This document shows, in pieces, positions 8,520 to 16,599 of a stretch of 64,000 bases of DNA. The notes under the pieces are model-generated. The model ran no database searches. It was not told the origin of the DNA and worked only from the letters and a program-made list of their open reading frames with translations. Within the stretch, counting starts at the first letter, position 1. Every line of letters starts with the position of its first letter. Source of the stretch: SABI01 sp963677695 (GTDB lineage: Bacteria; Spirochaetota; Spirochaetia; Sphaerochaetales; Sphaerochaetaceae); contig CAXXUJ010000001.1 in NCBI GenBank assembly GCA_963677695.2, forward strand, positions 744,001 through 808,000, given 5' to 3'. A program made the translations under genes and the position numbers.

Positions 8520-10062
8520 TAGGTACCTCCTGCTTGTGAATGCAATACAAATCATTCAGATCATCGTCTGGTAATGATATTTCAAATGGAGTGGCGGGTG
8601 TAACAGGAGCCGCATCCTTGAGTGTTTTTGCAATCGTATTTACTGCTTTGAAAGAACGCAGCCCATTACTGTTCGCCTCTTTGCAGGCAAGTTCCAGTAT
8701 TGGTCCATACTTCTTTACCAAGTTGAGGATTCCGACACAGCTTCGATAAGATTGAACTTCATATTCTCTACTTTTAAGTACTATGGAGATCGTCTTCTCT
8801 GTTTCTGGGCCGATCTTTCGTGCCTTGGACAGGAAGTAATCTCCTGACCACATCAAGTAGTCAGCATGTTTGTCATGAACATGCTCAGGCAATGTGTTCC
8901 TCTGCCCCTTGAACTTGCATCGCGGATGTTCCGTGATACGCCGCCCTTTCCTATCGAATATGAATACAGTATTAACCGAAGCCTTCACGAACACCTCGCT
9001 TTTCACAAAACTTGGTGGTACGCTGTAGAAAGCTTTGGCGAACTCGATATGGTAGTCACGGCTGACTGTTGCTTTCGCCCTCTCGAAAAGTTCAAAGGGT
9101 TTGAGAGGGAGAGGCAGCAGTTCCGGTTGTTCTTGTTCGGAAAACAACAGGAGGCGACTACCTTCCTTCTTTTTGAACTCATCTGCATTGAGTTGATCCA
9201 TCAACTCCCAGATACAGGTATTCATCTCATTGATAGAGAAAAATTTCTGATTTCGTAAAGCTGCGATGATGTGTCGAGATGCATAGCCGACAGCACTTTC
9301 AACGACATTCTTGTCCCTGGGAGCCCGTACTCTAGCAGGGACAACGACTGTGTTGTAATGATTAGCCAATTCGACCATAGCGGTATTCAGTTCAGGTTCA
9401 TATTTGTCAGCCTTGATAACGGCTGTTTTGAGATTGTCCGGTTTTAAAATGAGCGGGACACCTTTGAAGAATGAAAGGGCGTGAACAATACCGCTGATCC
9501 AGGAATGAATTGCTTCGTCTGCAAAAGCTTCAACATAGAAGTAACTGCTGAAAGGAAACGCTGCAGTGAACAGATGACAGGGAATAGCATCATCTGTCAA
9601 CCTATTACTCAACAGGATTGCTGATCCAGACCAGTCAAGCTCCAATACTTCACCGGGATGATGATCCTGACGAAGACTGATATTCTTCTTCTGAGCATAA
9701 TCTCTCAGCAATGCATTGAACTGGCTGATGCTGTAAGGTTTCAGTGAAGAACTTTTGCATTGAATAAGATATTCTGTCCATAGCAGACCGTTCGTGACAT
9801 GGGGTCTTTTCAGCTCTTTTACTATTTTAGCGAAGTCAGGAAGCAAATAGTCAGGGTTTCTTACTCCCTGCTGAGTGTTGAGTAACATCTCCTTTAACTC
9901 GGCGTTCGTTACCTCCTCGGGGATAGGAAGTTTAATTTCTCGTTCCCTAACCCGTTTGAGACACAGTGAAACAGCATCACGAGAGCATTGAAGACTCTTA
10001 GCGATGACGCGTTGGCTATACCCTGCACAATGCATACGCAGGATTTCCTTGTAATTGGTCAT
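8506..10062 (-). CDS. istA: IS21 transposase IstA
   Basis: This 518-residue DDE transposase has an N-terminal helix-turn-helix (GYSQRVIAKSLQCSRDAVSL). The rve core has LELDWSGSAILL with the first Asp and a block RAPRDKNVVESAVGY with the catalytic Glu; KPDNLKTAV holds the middle Asp. ATG 10062 is preceded by aaggagg at good spacing, so the longer frame to 10098 is not used. It is co-transcribed with istB and intact. Family certain. Confidence 0.94.
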   Translation of the reverse strand: MTNYKEILRMHCAGYSQRVIAKSLQCSRDAVSLCLKRVREREIKLPIPEEVTNAELKEMLLNTQQGVRNPDYLLPDFAKIVKELKRPHVTNGLLWTEYLIQCKSSSLKPYSISQFNALLRDYAQKKNISLRQDHHPGEVLELDWSGSAILLSNRLTDDAIPCHLFTAAFPFSSYFYVEAFADEAIHSWISGIVHALSFFKGVPLILKPDNLKTAVIKADKYEPELNTAMVELANHYNTVVVPARVRAPRDKNVVESAVGYASRHIIAALRNQKFFSINEMNTCIWELMDQLNADEFKKKEGSRLLLFSEQEQPELLPLPLKPFELFERAKATVSRDYHIEFAKAFYSVPPSFVKSEVFVKASVNTVFIFDRKGRRITEHPRCKFKGQRNTLPEHVHDKHADYLMWSGDYFLSKARKIGPETEKTISIVLKSREYEVQSYRSCVGILNLVKKYGPILELACKEANSNGLRSFKAVNTIAKTLKDAAPVTPATPFEISLPDDDLNDLYCIHKQEVPNETF

Positions 10063-10515
10063 AGTGACCTCCTTGAATTTAGATGACATGCTCAGCATGC
10101 CTTATTCAAGGATACTCTATGCTTTATTAAAAAGGGTGGACTGTTTCACTCCGTTCAGTGGACTGGTTTTCTCCGGTCAGGTGGTAGGGTCAGACCGTCG
10201 AGGCCATGTTCTGCAAAGAATGCCTGCTTGAATCAGTAGAACGATATGGAGTCCCTGCCATCTTCAATTCTGACCAGGGATCCCAGTTTACCAGTCTTGA
10301 GTTCCTTGCGATCCTAGAGGATCTTGGAGTCGCGATCAGCATGGATGGAGTTGGCAGGTGTCTGGATAATGTGTTTATCGAGAGAACCTGGAAGACTCTG
10401 AAGTATGAGCATATATTCCTGAGTGACTATCGATCACTCGGAGAGCTGAAGCGAGGTCTAAAGGAGTTTATCGAGTTCTTCAACACGGAACGATTACATC
10501 CTGGATTCCCGCGAC

Positions 10516-12105
10516 TCATAACGAGGACGGTGGGCTGAAGCCCAGCTTCTCATAAATAACCTTCTGCTTCTCCAGGAGTTCACCACAGCGTAGCCTCTTG
10601 CCAGGCATTTGGACACAGTCAATCACATCAAGGGTATCAAGCAGACTCTGTATCGAATAGGAAGCAAACAGATTTTCATCCTGCATTTTCTTCTTGATGT
10701 ACGACATGTAGATCAAAGCTATAAACTGAACAAAGAGCTTGCCTTCCAGACTCTTCTGAGACGAGACGAGAGTTCTTCTCATCCCGAGACGATCTTTGAG
10801 ATCGTTGAAAGCCTTCTCTACGACATCTTTGTTTCTGTACAGCTGTAGAGCCTCGATGGCATCCATCTTCTGGTTGCTGATCAGGGCAAAGAAACCGTGA
10901 TATCTTTTTGTTTTAGCTACTGCTTCAGGAATCACAGAGGCCTTCGTTCCACGCTTTGGAGTAGAGGTGACAGTGAAGTACTTTCTATACTGCTTCTCAT
11001 GCTCTGCAATGCGTTTGCCGATCTCAAGTTCATCTCTGAGGGTAATGAGATGAGAATCGAAGGATTTTTCATCTTCAGCAGCCTTGTCGATGTTGAAGAA
11101 GTAATGGATATAGATTCTTCGCTCATCAGTAATGACATCATTCTTATAGGGACGTGCCTGCGAATAGTTCCATGACGTCCGTACGGTATGGTAATACAGT
11201 TCATAGGTACTGTTGTAGTGATCAAAACTCCTGAATTCATCATACAGCGGCTCTAGGTTGTTCCGTAAGAGCTTGAGCCCCATGGAAGCCGACATCAGAA
11301 ATTTGAGGTGTTCCTTATACAGAGAATCTATATTCTCCTTGCTGTAGAATCCCCGATCCATAACCAGAGAGACTTTCTCATACCCCGCATCTCTGAGATC
11401 ATGAAGGAGAGGATTCAGAGTCTTTGAATCAGGAATATTCCCGGCCAGCTGCCGGTAGTAATACGGCAACTGAGAAGTGCTGCCGAATACCAGAGCCAGA
11501 TTGATCTGAGGAAGTCGGTCGTGTTCTTTGTTCTTTCCGTATTTGACCTGTTTCAGCTGTTGTGAATAGCTGGAGATGCTGGTCGTATCATATGCCCAGT
11601 ATTCACCATCAGCCTTACGTTTCTTGAGAAGGGTGAAGAACTGCTGTCTATGTGATTCGTTTACAGATGAGAAGAGTTCACTGCTTCTCTGTGACGGGAT
11701 GTCTTTCCCATAGGGGTGATGATGGGTATGTGCCCATTTGGTAAATCTGGATAGCGGTGTCCGATCCTCCAGGATGAGAAAGTAGACAACCGATAGAATC
11801 TGCTTATAGGAATCAGGGAATATGATCTTCAACCCTGAAGTGATACCGAGCTTCTTGCCGATACAGTCGAACAGGTAGGTGGCACCATAGAAAGATCTTG
11901 CTGGTAATACTTCAGAAGCTCTTTCGCCAACTGATTTGTTTCTGCCTCTGCCGTCAGTGGAGATGATTTCTCCGGAAGCTTCGTCAACACGTCCGATAAG
12001 AACCCGTTTGCTTCTAGACTGTTTGAGTTCCTTTACCCAGTACGATCTGGATTCATATGCGTATGTGATTCCTGATCGTTTATCCTTCTGATAGACAATT
12101 GCCAT
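10516..12105 (-). CDS. IS-B transposase, IS1634/IS4-type DDE (copy A)
   Basis: The 529-residue transposase has YDTTSISSYSQQ (first Asp), VSLVMDRGFYSKENI (second Asp) and a C-terminal ALQLYRNKDVVEKAF block with the likely Glu. It is distantly related to the IS-A transposase and identical to copy B at 41705-43294. ATG 12105 has gaggag seven bases upstream and a clear promoter. The gene is intact, and its promoter is spared by the IS-A insertion nine bases upstream of the -35 box, so it may still be expressed. Confidence 0.92.
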   Translation of the reverse strand: MAIVYQKDKRSGITYAYESRSYWVKELKQSRSKRVLIGRVDEASGEIISTDGRGRNKSVGERASEVLPARSFYGATYLFDCIGKKLGITSGLKIIFPDSYKQILSVVYFLILEDRTPLSRFTKWAHTHHHPYGKDIPSQRSSELFSSVNESHRQQFFTLLKKRKADGEYWAYDTTSISSYSQQLKQVKYGKNKEHDRLPQINLALVFGSTSQLPYYYRQLAGNIPDSKTLNPLLHDLRDAGYEKVSLVMDRGFYSKENIDSLYKEHLKFLMSASMGLKLLRNNLEPLYDEFRSFDHYNSTYELYYHTVRTSWNYSQARPYKNDVITDERRIYIHYFFNIDKAAEDEKSFDSHLITLRDELEIGKRIAEHEKQYRKYFTVTSTPKRGTKASVIPEAVAKTKRYHGFFALISNQKMDAIEALQLYRNKDVVEKAFNDLKDRLGMRRTLVSSQKSLEGKLFVQFIALIYMSYIKKKMQDENLFASYSIQSLLDTLDVIDCVQMPGKRLRCGELLEKQKVIYEKLGFSPPSSL

Positions 12106-12117
12106 ATCCGTTCTCCT

Positions 12118-12154
12118 CGTTATGTATTATAACACATAACGATGGATAAAACAA
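12118..12154 (-). promoter_or_regulatory. IS-B transposase promoter with palindromic operator (copy A)
   Basis: On the minus strand, -35 TTGTTT (12149-12154) and -10 TATAAT (12126-12131) are 17 bp apart. The -10 box sits in a perfect inverted repeat, cgttatgt / acataacg with 8-bp spacing (12118-12141), which could be an operator. The same sequence is present in copy B at 43307-43343. Confidence 0.75.
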
Positions 12155-12204
12155 TAGCAATACTGTGAACTCTGCATAAAAGTTACACTCAAGGCTTTGA
12201 TCGG

Positions 12205-12426
12205 TCATTTCCGGCCGGCGTTGAGGAAGTTCATGATCTCCTGAAAACTCTTGCCGCTTTTGATGAACGCATCCATTATCTGACGGGCCTGATGCTCCTT
12301 CTTTTGCACCATGAGTTTCTCCAGATTGTCAGCTATGGTATCGTACTTTGCTTTCGCCTTCACAAGATCTTCCTGAGTCTTTGCAATCTGAGATTCAATC
12401 GAAGTAATACTCTTCGTTCTCGCCAT
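12205..12426 (-). CDS. IS-A accessory small coiled-coil protein (copy 2)
   Basis: It is identical to the 73-residue protein at 6402-6623, with the same 32-nt overlap with the transposase gene. Conservation in both copies shows that it belongs to the element and is not chance coding. Confidence 0.65.
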   Translation of the reverse strand: MARTKSITSIESQIAKTQEDLVKAKAKYDTIADNLEKLMVQKKEHQARQIMDAFIKSGKSFQEIMNFLNAGRK

Positions 12427-14152
12427 CTTCGTCTTCTCCTTTGTCAGTATCAGAGTCCATCAGAGACTTGCCCTCAGCAAGCAGTCTGCCGATCTCGGTT
12501 GCCTTGAACCTCACATATTCTTCATCCAGGCCGAACGCATTCAGAATATTTTTCTGTCTCTTCGTTACCGCATGGTCAAGCCGGTAGGTTCCATTATTCC
12601 GTCTGACCATCTCAATCTTCTCAAGTTCTCTTATGGCCTGAGGAACTGTCATATAGTTCGGTCTGGTATCTATTCTGAACAGTTCCTCCTTCAGGAGAGT
12701 GTAGATTCTATTGCGAATGATGAGTGCAACGAATTCAATGAAGATCTTAGAAGAGAGAGCGTTTTGAGACTGAACCCGCATACTCCTCCCTCCCAGGAAG
12801 GTCTTATCACCACTGAACAGTTTCTCAGAAGAATCTCTTCCCTTATAGAGAATGAGAGCCTCTTCTGCACTCATCTTTTCAGATGTGACAATGCAGAAAT
12901 AGCCGCACAGGGACAATTCTGTCTCTATGACTGATGGTTTCTCTTGTGCATAGAGGATGTTCCCTTTCTTTCCGTAGTAGATGTCGAAGTAATGGGTGAT
13001 GTTTTTGCCGAAAGAGAGAACCTGACCTTCAAAACGTTTGAGAAACTGTTTCCAGTTGTCAATTTTCCGTTCCAACTGCTCACGCTCAGCCGCCTGACGT
13101 CCGGGATTGTAATAGATATGGACATAGCGATCCTTGGTGTCATCAGCATATAATTTGGACTTAACCGTAGTCCCGTAGACCCTGTAGGTACGAATGGAAC
13201 ATTCCCGTGAAGTTTCGAAGGTGTGTATTTTGCTCGTAACCAGAGCTGAGACAAGGCTTTTCATGCCCTTTACCATGATGATGAAGCTATAGCCATTATC
13301 ATCCATGTATCGAATATTGTCTTTGCTGAAATAACCCCTGTCCAGAATGAATCCTATCCTTCTGTAGCCGTAATCGATTACTTTGTCCACGAGAAAACTG
13401 AACTGGGACACATCATTGATAGATCCAGGGTACTCTTCGTAGAACAAGGGAACCTGATTGGTCTTATCGAAGGCAATAGCAAGATTGAAAACAGGTAATC
13501 CTCTATCGTCTTTCGCTTTGCCGAACTCTACGATGTCAACATCACCTGCCTGACAGTTCTTGTTGGTTGAATCGTAGGAGATGTACAGACGCTGCCGTCG
13601 ATCCCGCCTTGCATTCCAACTGTCCAGGAACCCAATGGTATGGTCCTTAGTAATCGAGTTCAGTAGCCTGGACACCTTCGAATCGCTGTAAATTCTCATA
13701 TTCTGTGAGAATAGGGGATGAGAAAAAGCAAAGTCTGGATAATATTGCGCTGCATTATCTTCGCTGATGATAGAGTAACAGGCGAGATCGAGCAGCAGCC
13801 CGCTATCCTTACCTAGATATTTTTCGAGCATCGTAGGAAGCCCGTACTCTTGAGCTACTTTATCGACAATAAGATATGCTCCGATTCTCAGACAGCAGCT
13901 TCGGTAGGCCTCTGATCTCTCCTCAGGGAGTACTGCTGCAGGGAAGTGCCGCTGGTAATTCTCATTTGGGTACATTAGTGAACCATTCTCATCGCTGACC
14001 TTGCCGATGATTGATCGCTTGGGAATGTTGAACTTACGGATCGGGTCATATACTCGTTCGTATTCAAATAACACGAAAGATGACCCACCCTTTTTCTTGA
14101 CAGTGATTTTGCCTTGAACATCAGGAATTCCAATGGTGAAATCGTGATACAT
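12395..14152 (-). CDS. IS-A transposase, IS1634/IS4-type DDE (copy 2)
   Basis: The 585-residue transposase is identical to the one at 4676-6433; the same ATG (14152) follows ggagg. DDE blocks and length match copy 1. The terminator and promoter in the element's own end are also present upstream (14190-14255). It appears intact and is probably the active source or product of a recent transposition. Confidence 0.9.
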   Translation of the reverse strand: MYHDFTIGIPDVQGKITVKKKGGSSFVLFEYERVYDPIRKFNIPKRSIIGKVSDENGSLMYPNENYQRHFPAAVLPEERSEAYRSCCLRIGAYLIVDKVAQEYGLPTMLEKYLGKDSGLLLDLACYSIISEDNAAQYYPDFAFSHPLFSQNMRIYSDSKVSRLLNSITKDHTIGFLDSWNARRDRRQRLYISYDSTNKNCQAGDVDIVEFGKAKDDRGLPVFNLAIAFDKTNQVPLFYEEYPGSINDVSQFSFLVDKVIDYGYRRIGFILDRGYFSKDNIRYMDDNGYSFIIMVKGMKSLVSALVTSKIHTFETSRECSIRTYRVYGTTVKSKLYADDTKDRYVHIYYNPGRQAAEREQLERKIDNWKQFLKRFEGQVLSFGKNITHYFDIYYGKKGNILYAQEKPSVIETELSLCGYFCIVTSEKMSAEEALILYKGRDSSEKLFSGDKTFLGGRSMRVQSQNALSSKIFIEFVALIIRNRIYTLLKEELFRIDTRPNYMTVPQAIRELEKIEMVRRNNGTYRLDHAVTKRQKNILNAFGLDEEYVRFKATEIGRLLAEGKSLMDSDTDKGEDEDGENEEYYFD

Positions 14153-14219
14153 TTTGCCCTCCAAAATAAGTTTACCGGTTACACTCATTATTGTATAAGA
14201 TGGAGAGTCAAATTGCAAT

Positions 14220-14255
14220 AAAAAAAGCTCGGAATTCGTTATGAAGTCGAGCTTT
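14220..14255 (-). terminator. Terminator hairpin inside IS-A copy 2
   Basis: This is the mirror of 4573-4608. Arms aaagctcg / cgagcttt are followed by a T run on the minus strand, ahead of the transposase promoter at 14190-14218. Confidence 0.65.
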
Positions 14256-14529
14256 ATTCAAGAGAAATCAAATAGTTTAGAGGTTTGAGTGTAAAAACTC
14301 AGCAGAGGTCACAAATACGAAATTAAGCTGCAATAATGAAAGGATTTATGTCAAATTTAACACCGAATTCTCGTTAGGTGTTTCGGGAAGGCAGGTTACA
14401 TCAGGGTTTGGATTACCAGACACCGGATGCCGTGTATTACGGAGCATTCCCTGTGAAGGGATTGGAGAAATGGGCAGCTTGATTTTCGTAAGATTTCAGC
14501 TGACCTGTCTAGACAAAGGGCTTAGCTCA

Positions 14530-14643
14530 ATGGAGAGTCAAATTGCAACAAAAAAAGCTCGGAATTCGTTATGAAGCCGAGCTTTATTCAAGGGAAATCA
14601 AATATTTTAGGGGTTTGAGTGTAAAAACTCTGCAGAGGTCACA
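14530..14643. repeat. Orphan IS-A terminal fragment
   Basis: These 114 bp align without gaps to the IS-A end at 14200-14313, with six differences (95% identity), including the terminator hairpin and the terminal gcagaggtcaca. They are the remnant of a third, older IS-A-like element, cut by the IS3 insertion at the atgg target. Only nine bases (ataagatgg) of matching sequence remain on the left side of the IS3 element. Confidence 0.85.
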
Positions 14644-14831
14644 TATAATAACCACGATGCACTAACATCGCATGCATCTTCCACCTTCTTGGCAAAACGC
14701 ATTGTCATCTTTCTCCTCCCATATTCTACTGCAATGATATTCGGCAGAGAAATGCCAACGAGAGCTGCCATTTCTTTTTAAAGCAATCCTCTCTCCTTTC
14801 TGAATTGCACCAATCTTTCTCCAACATGCAA
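14644..14831 (-). pseudogene. XRE-family regulator, decayed
   Basis: The minus strand encodes an XRE helix-turn-helix: GERLVQFRKERGLL, a stop, KEMAALVGISLPNIIAVE, then YGRRKMTMRFAKKVEDAC. The TAA at 14778-14780 probably replaced a Gln codon, since QKEMA is usual at this place. A TTG at 14831 lies five bases after the acetyltransferase stop, so the gene was the last of the polysaccharide operon. The 3' end is cut by the IS-A fragment. Such proteins often regulate capsule or O-antigen operons. It was missed as a gene because of the stop and the small size. Confidence 0.75.
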
Positions 14832-14835
14832 TGAG

Positions 14836-15297
14836 TCAATATCGGATTGACTTCATCATTACCAATTCACCTAAAAGCTCTTTCCTTAGAATAAAATTAT
14901 GCTTTGTATATAAGTTAATCGCAGGGAGATTCTTCTTCGAAACACTCAATGCTATTGTTTTACAATTTCTATTATTTGCTCGTTCGCAAGACATTTTTAT
15001 CATCTTAGAGGCAATCCCATGTCTCATATAAGCAGATTTAACTGCTATTGAAGATATGTAAGCCTCCTCCGCATTACAATAGACCGAACATGAAGCCACA
15101 ATTTGTTTTTTCCCAGAAATCACGAATAAATTGTCTGCATTTTTTGCAAGCTTCATTGCATAATCCTTAAGTGAAATTCTTTCATGAAGAGGTGTGAAAA
15201 AATTATCATCCACCTCCGATAAAAAATTTAGTAACTTTTCCATGAGATCATTATCATTAATTGCCCAAATATAGCGGAGATTTTGTTTCATATACAT
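14836..15297 (-). CDS. GNAT-family N-acetyltransferase
   Basis: This 153-residue GNAT protein has the acetyl-CoA motif A region ISSIAVKSAYMRHGIASKMI and the motif B helix LPAINLYTKHNFI. It overlaps the stop of the pyruvyl transferase gene, so translation is probably coupled. A likely role is N-acetylation of an amino sugar, such as the 4-amino group of dTDP-Qui4N made by the aminotransferase in this operon. GNAT enzymes have many substrates, so this is inference. It is AT-rich like the rest of the locus. Confidence 0.85.
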   Translation of the reverse strand: MYMKQNLRYIWAINDNDLMEKLLNFLSEVDDNFFTPLHERISLKDYAMKLAKNADNLFVISGKKQIVASCSVYCNAEEAYISSIAVKSAYMRHGIASKMIKMSCERANNRNCKTIALSVSKKNLPAINLYTKHNFILRKELLGELVMMKSIRY

Positions 15298-16577
15298 TTT
15301 CGCAAATAATCGAACTGGTTGATTCCACTCGATATAATATTCGGGATTGACCTTTCCAGTACAGAAATCACTTGAACTTTATCTTCAATACATTTATTTG
15401 TTTTTTTAATCATATCAGAGGAATTATTGGGATCTGCAATAAAGCCTTGCATGTTACACATTTCAGCAAATCCACGTAATTTATGAGCCTTCGGTTCATG
15501 CCCATAATCCAAAATCACAGTAGGAATTATTTGGGATAGCCCTGCAACAGCACCATGCATTCTTCCACTTACAAGTACATCAAAATTTGAAATAATCCAT
15601 TTTGTTATTTCTGGAGTGTAGACGCCGTTAAGTAGTGTCACATTGCTTTCAAGCCCTCTTATTTTTAAAATTTTTTCGAATTGTTGCATAATTGGATAAT
15701 CTCGTCCATGTTTAATTCGAAATGGAGAGGGTGGTACATTAAATCCGTTTGAATGAGAGAGAAGAAAAAGTTGTGCATCATATTGTCTTACTAAACTCTC
15801 GGCTAATTCTACAAAATTTATATATTCCTCATCTAGTCTCGGCCAAACATCGAAAGGTCCTTCTTTAAAATTCCATCCGCACAACATGAACCCTATTTTA
15901 ATTTTATCTATATTAAAAATTTTTTTACTGATTTGAGAAAATCCCTCATCTGCAGAAGCAGCATCAAATAAAAACGAAGGGCAAGCAAAATCTGTGGTTT
16001 TATTTACATCGAATCCATCTTCAATCAACAATCTTGTGCTGATTGGCTCTCGATTAGAAACCCATCGAAAACCCTTATACGCTTGTTTAGCTATCGGCAT
16101 AAAGTTATCATGATTGAATGGCCCCGGGGAACCAGCAATCATTACTGTGGGCTTAAGCATTTGAGCTGACAAATCTTTATAGACACCTGCCGCAAACCTA
16201 TCTTTTCCAAGGAGATCTGCATTCTTCCCCCAGATATCACCTGAAAAATCAATAATCAAATCTGCTTTCAGAATTTCATTAATAAATCGAGTCTTTGGAT
16301 TTTCTCCTCTTAATAGAGCTTCATACTCCATTCTGGCACATTCCAAATTATCCTCTGATTCAAAATCATAATAACATTCCATAGGGACTGTTTCTATACT
16401 AAATCGATTGCAGAAATTTTCAGAGAACTGAAGAGTCGTTGCAATTGAAAAATCTGGAAACACTCTACGCAGTTGCTGAAACATCGGCTTTACTATGTAA
16501 TAGTTCCCAATATTACCGAACTCCATCCGTCCCCAATGCATTGTGCACTGTCCCATTATAAAGAGTTTTTTCCCCAT
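15288..16577 (-). CDS. Polysaccharide pyruvyl transferase family protein
   Basis: These 429 residues resemble the PF04230 (CsaB/WcaK-type) family. An N-terminal segment has FGNIGNYYIVKPMFQ, and near the C-terminus are SNFDVLVSGRMHGAVAGLSQ and PTVILDYGHEPK, the typical R-H containing active-site blocks. These enzymes transfer pyruvate ketals from phosphoenolpyruvate to sugars, adding negative charge to the polymer. It probably acts in the cytoplasm on lipid-linked repeat units. An aggaat ribosome site precedes ATG 16577, and 22 bp separate it from the upstream gene. Confidence 0.85.
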   Translation of the reverse strand: MGKKLFIMGQCTMHWGRMEFGNIGNYYIVKPMFQQLRRVFPDFSIATTLQFSENFCNRFSIETVPMECYYDFESEDNLECARMEYEALLRGENPKTRFINEILKADLIIDFSGDIWGKNADLLGKDRFAAGVYKDLSAQMLKPTVMIAGSPGPFNHDNFMPIAKQAYKGFRWVSNREPISTRLLIEDGFDVNKTTDFACPSFLFDAASADEGFSQISKKIFNIDKIKIGFMLCGWNFKEGPFDVWPRLDEEYINFVELAESLVRQYDAQLFLLSHSNGFNVPPSPFRIKHGRDYPIMQQFEKILKIRGLESNVTLLNGVYTPEITKWIISNFDVLVSGRMHGAVAGLSQIIPTVILDYGHEPKAHKLRGFAEMCNMQGFIADPNNSSDMIKKTNKCIEDKVQVISVLERSIPNIISSGINQFDYLRKCI

Positions 16578-16599
16578 AAAATATTCCTATCGATTCAAA

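Larger units (their letters stand above)
7663..10206 (-). mobile_element. IS21-family element inside the IS3 orfB
   Basis: The ends are TGGCCTCGACg...cGTCGAGGCCA with TG...CA termini, flanked by the 7-bp duplication tgttctg (7656-7662 and 10207-10213). The element is 2544 bp and carries istA and istB reading leftward. Multiple terminal repeats usual for IS21 are suggested by the repeated gaaccc...ccagtc pattern at 7678-7740. Both genes look intact, so it may be active. Confidence 0.92.
12164..14313 (-). mobile_element. IS-A copy 2 inserted in IS-B
   Basis: This is the same 2150-bp element as 4515-6664 but inverted. It is flanked by the 5-bp duplication aatac (12159-12163 and 14314-14318). 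The empty site, with a single aatac, is visible in IS-B copy B at 43348-43352, so insertion and target duplication are proven within the window. Confidence 0.96.
10500..14395 (-). mobile_element. IS-B copy A (1741 bp) carrying a nested IS-A
   Basis: The terminal inverted repeats are CCTGgaTTCCCGcgaC and CCTGccTTCCCGaaaC, running to TAACGAG, at 10500-10525 and 14370-14395. They are flanked by ttacat (10494-10499 and 14396-14401). The total length of 3896 equals 1741 plus 2150 plus a 5-bp duplication. The uninterrupted sequence is seen in copy B at 41689-43429, which proves the boundaries. The IS-A insertion separates the last 77 bp of the right end from the rest. Confidence 0.94.
7136..14482 (+). 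pseudogene. IS3-family transposase OrfB split into three pieces
   Basis: The three pieces are 7136-7662, 10214-10499 and 14402-14482. Joined after removing both inserts and one copy of each duplication, they give 894 bases, exactly 298 codons, so the frame is fully restored. Piece 1 has the HTH_21 region and WATDITYVG with the first catalytic Asp. Piece 2 has IFNSDQGSQFT (second Asp) and FIERTWKTLKYEH (Glu). Piece 3 encodes the C-terminus QGLDYQTPDAVYYG. The parts show no other damage, so the disruption is recent. It cannot make a working integrase-type transposase now. Confidence 0.92.
6733..14529 (+). mobile_element. IS3-family element interrupted by two other ISs
   Basis: The ends are related inverted repeats. 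The left reads tatactaagccc...ggacagg and the right, reversed, reads tgagctaagccc...agacagg. The flanks carry the duplication atgg (6729-6732 and 14530-14533). Removing the IS21 insert with one 7-bp duplication and the IS-B insert with one 6-bp duplication leaves a 1344-bp element, normal for this family. It contains orfA and a broken orfB. The target was an IS-A-like end, because the sequence at 14530-14643 is 95% identical to the IS-A terminus. Confidence 0.9.
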
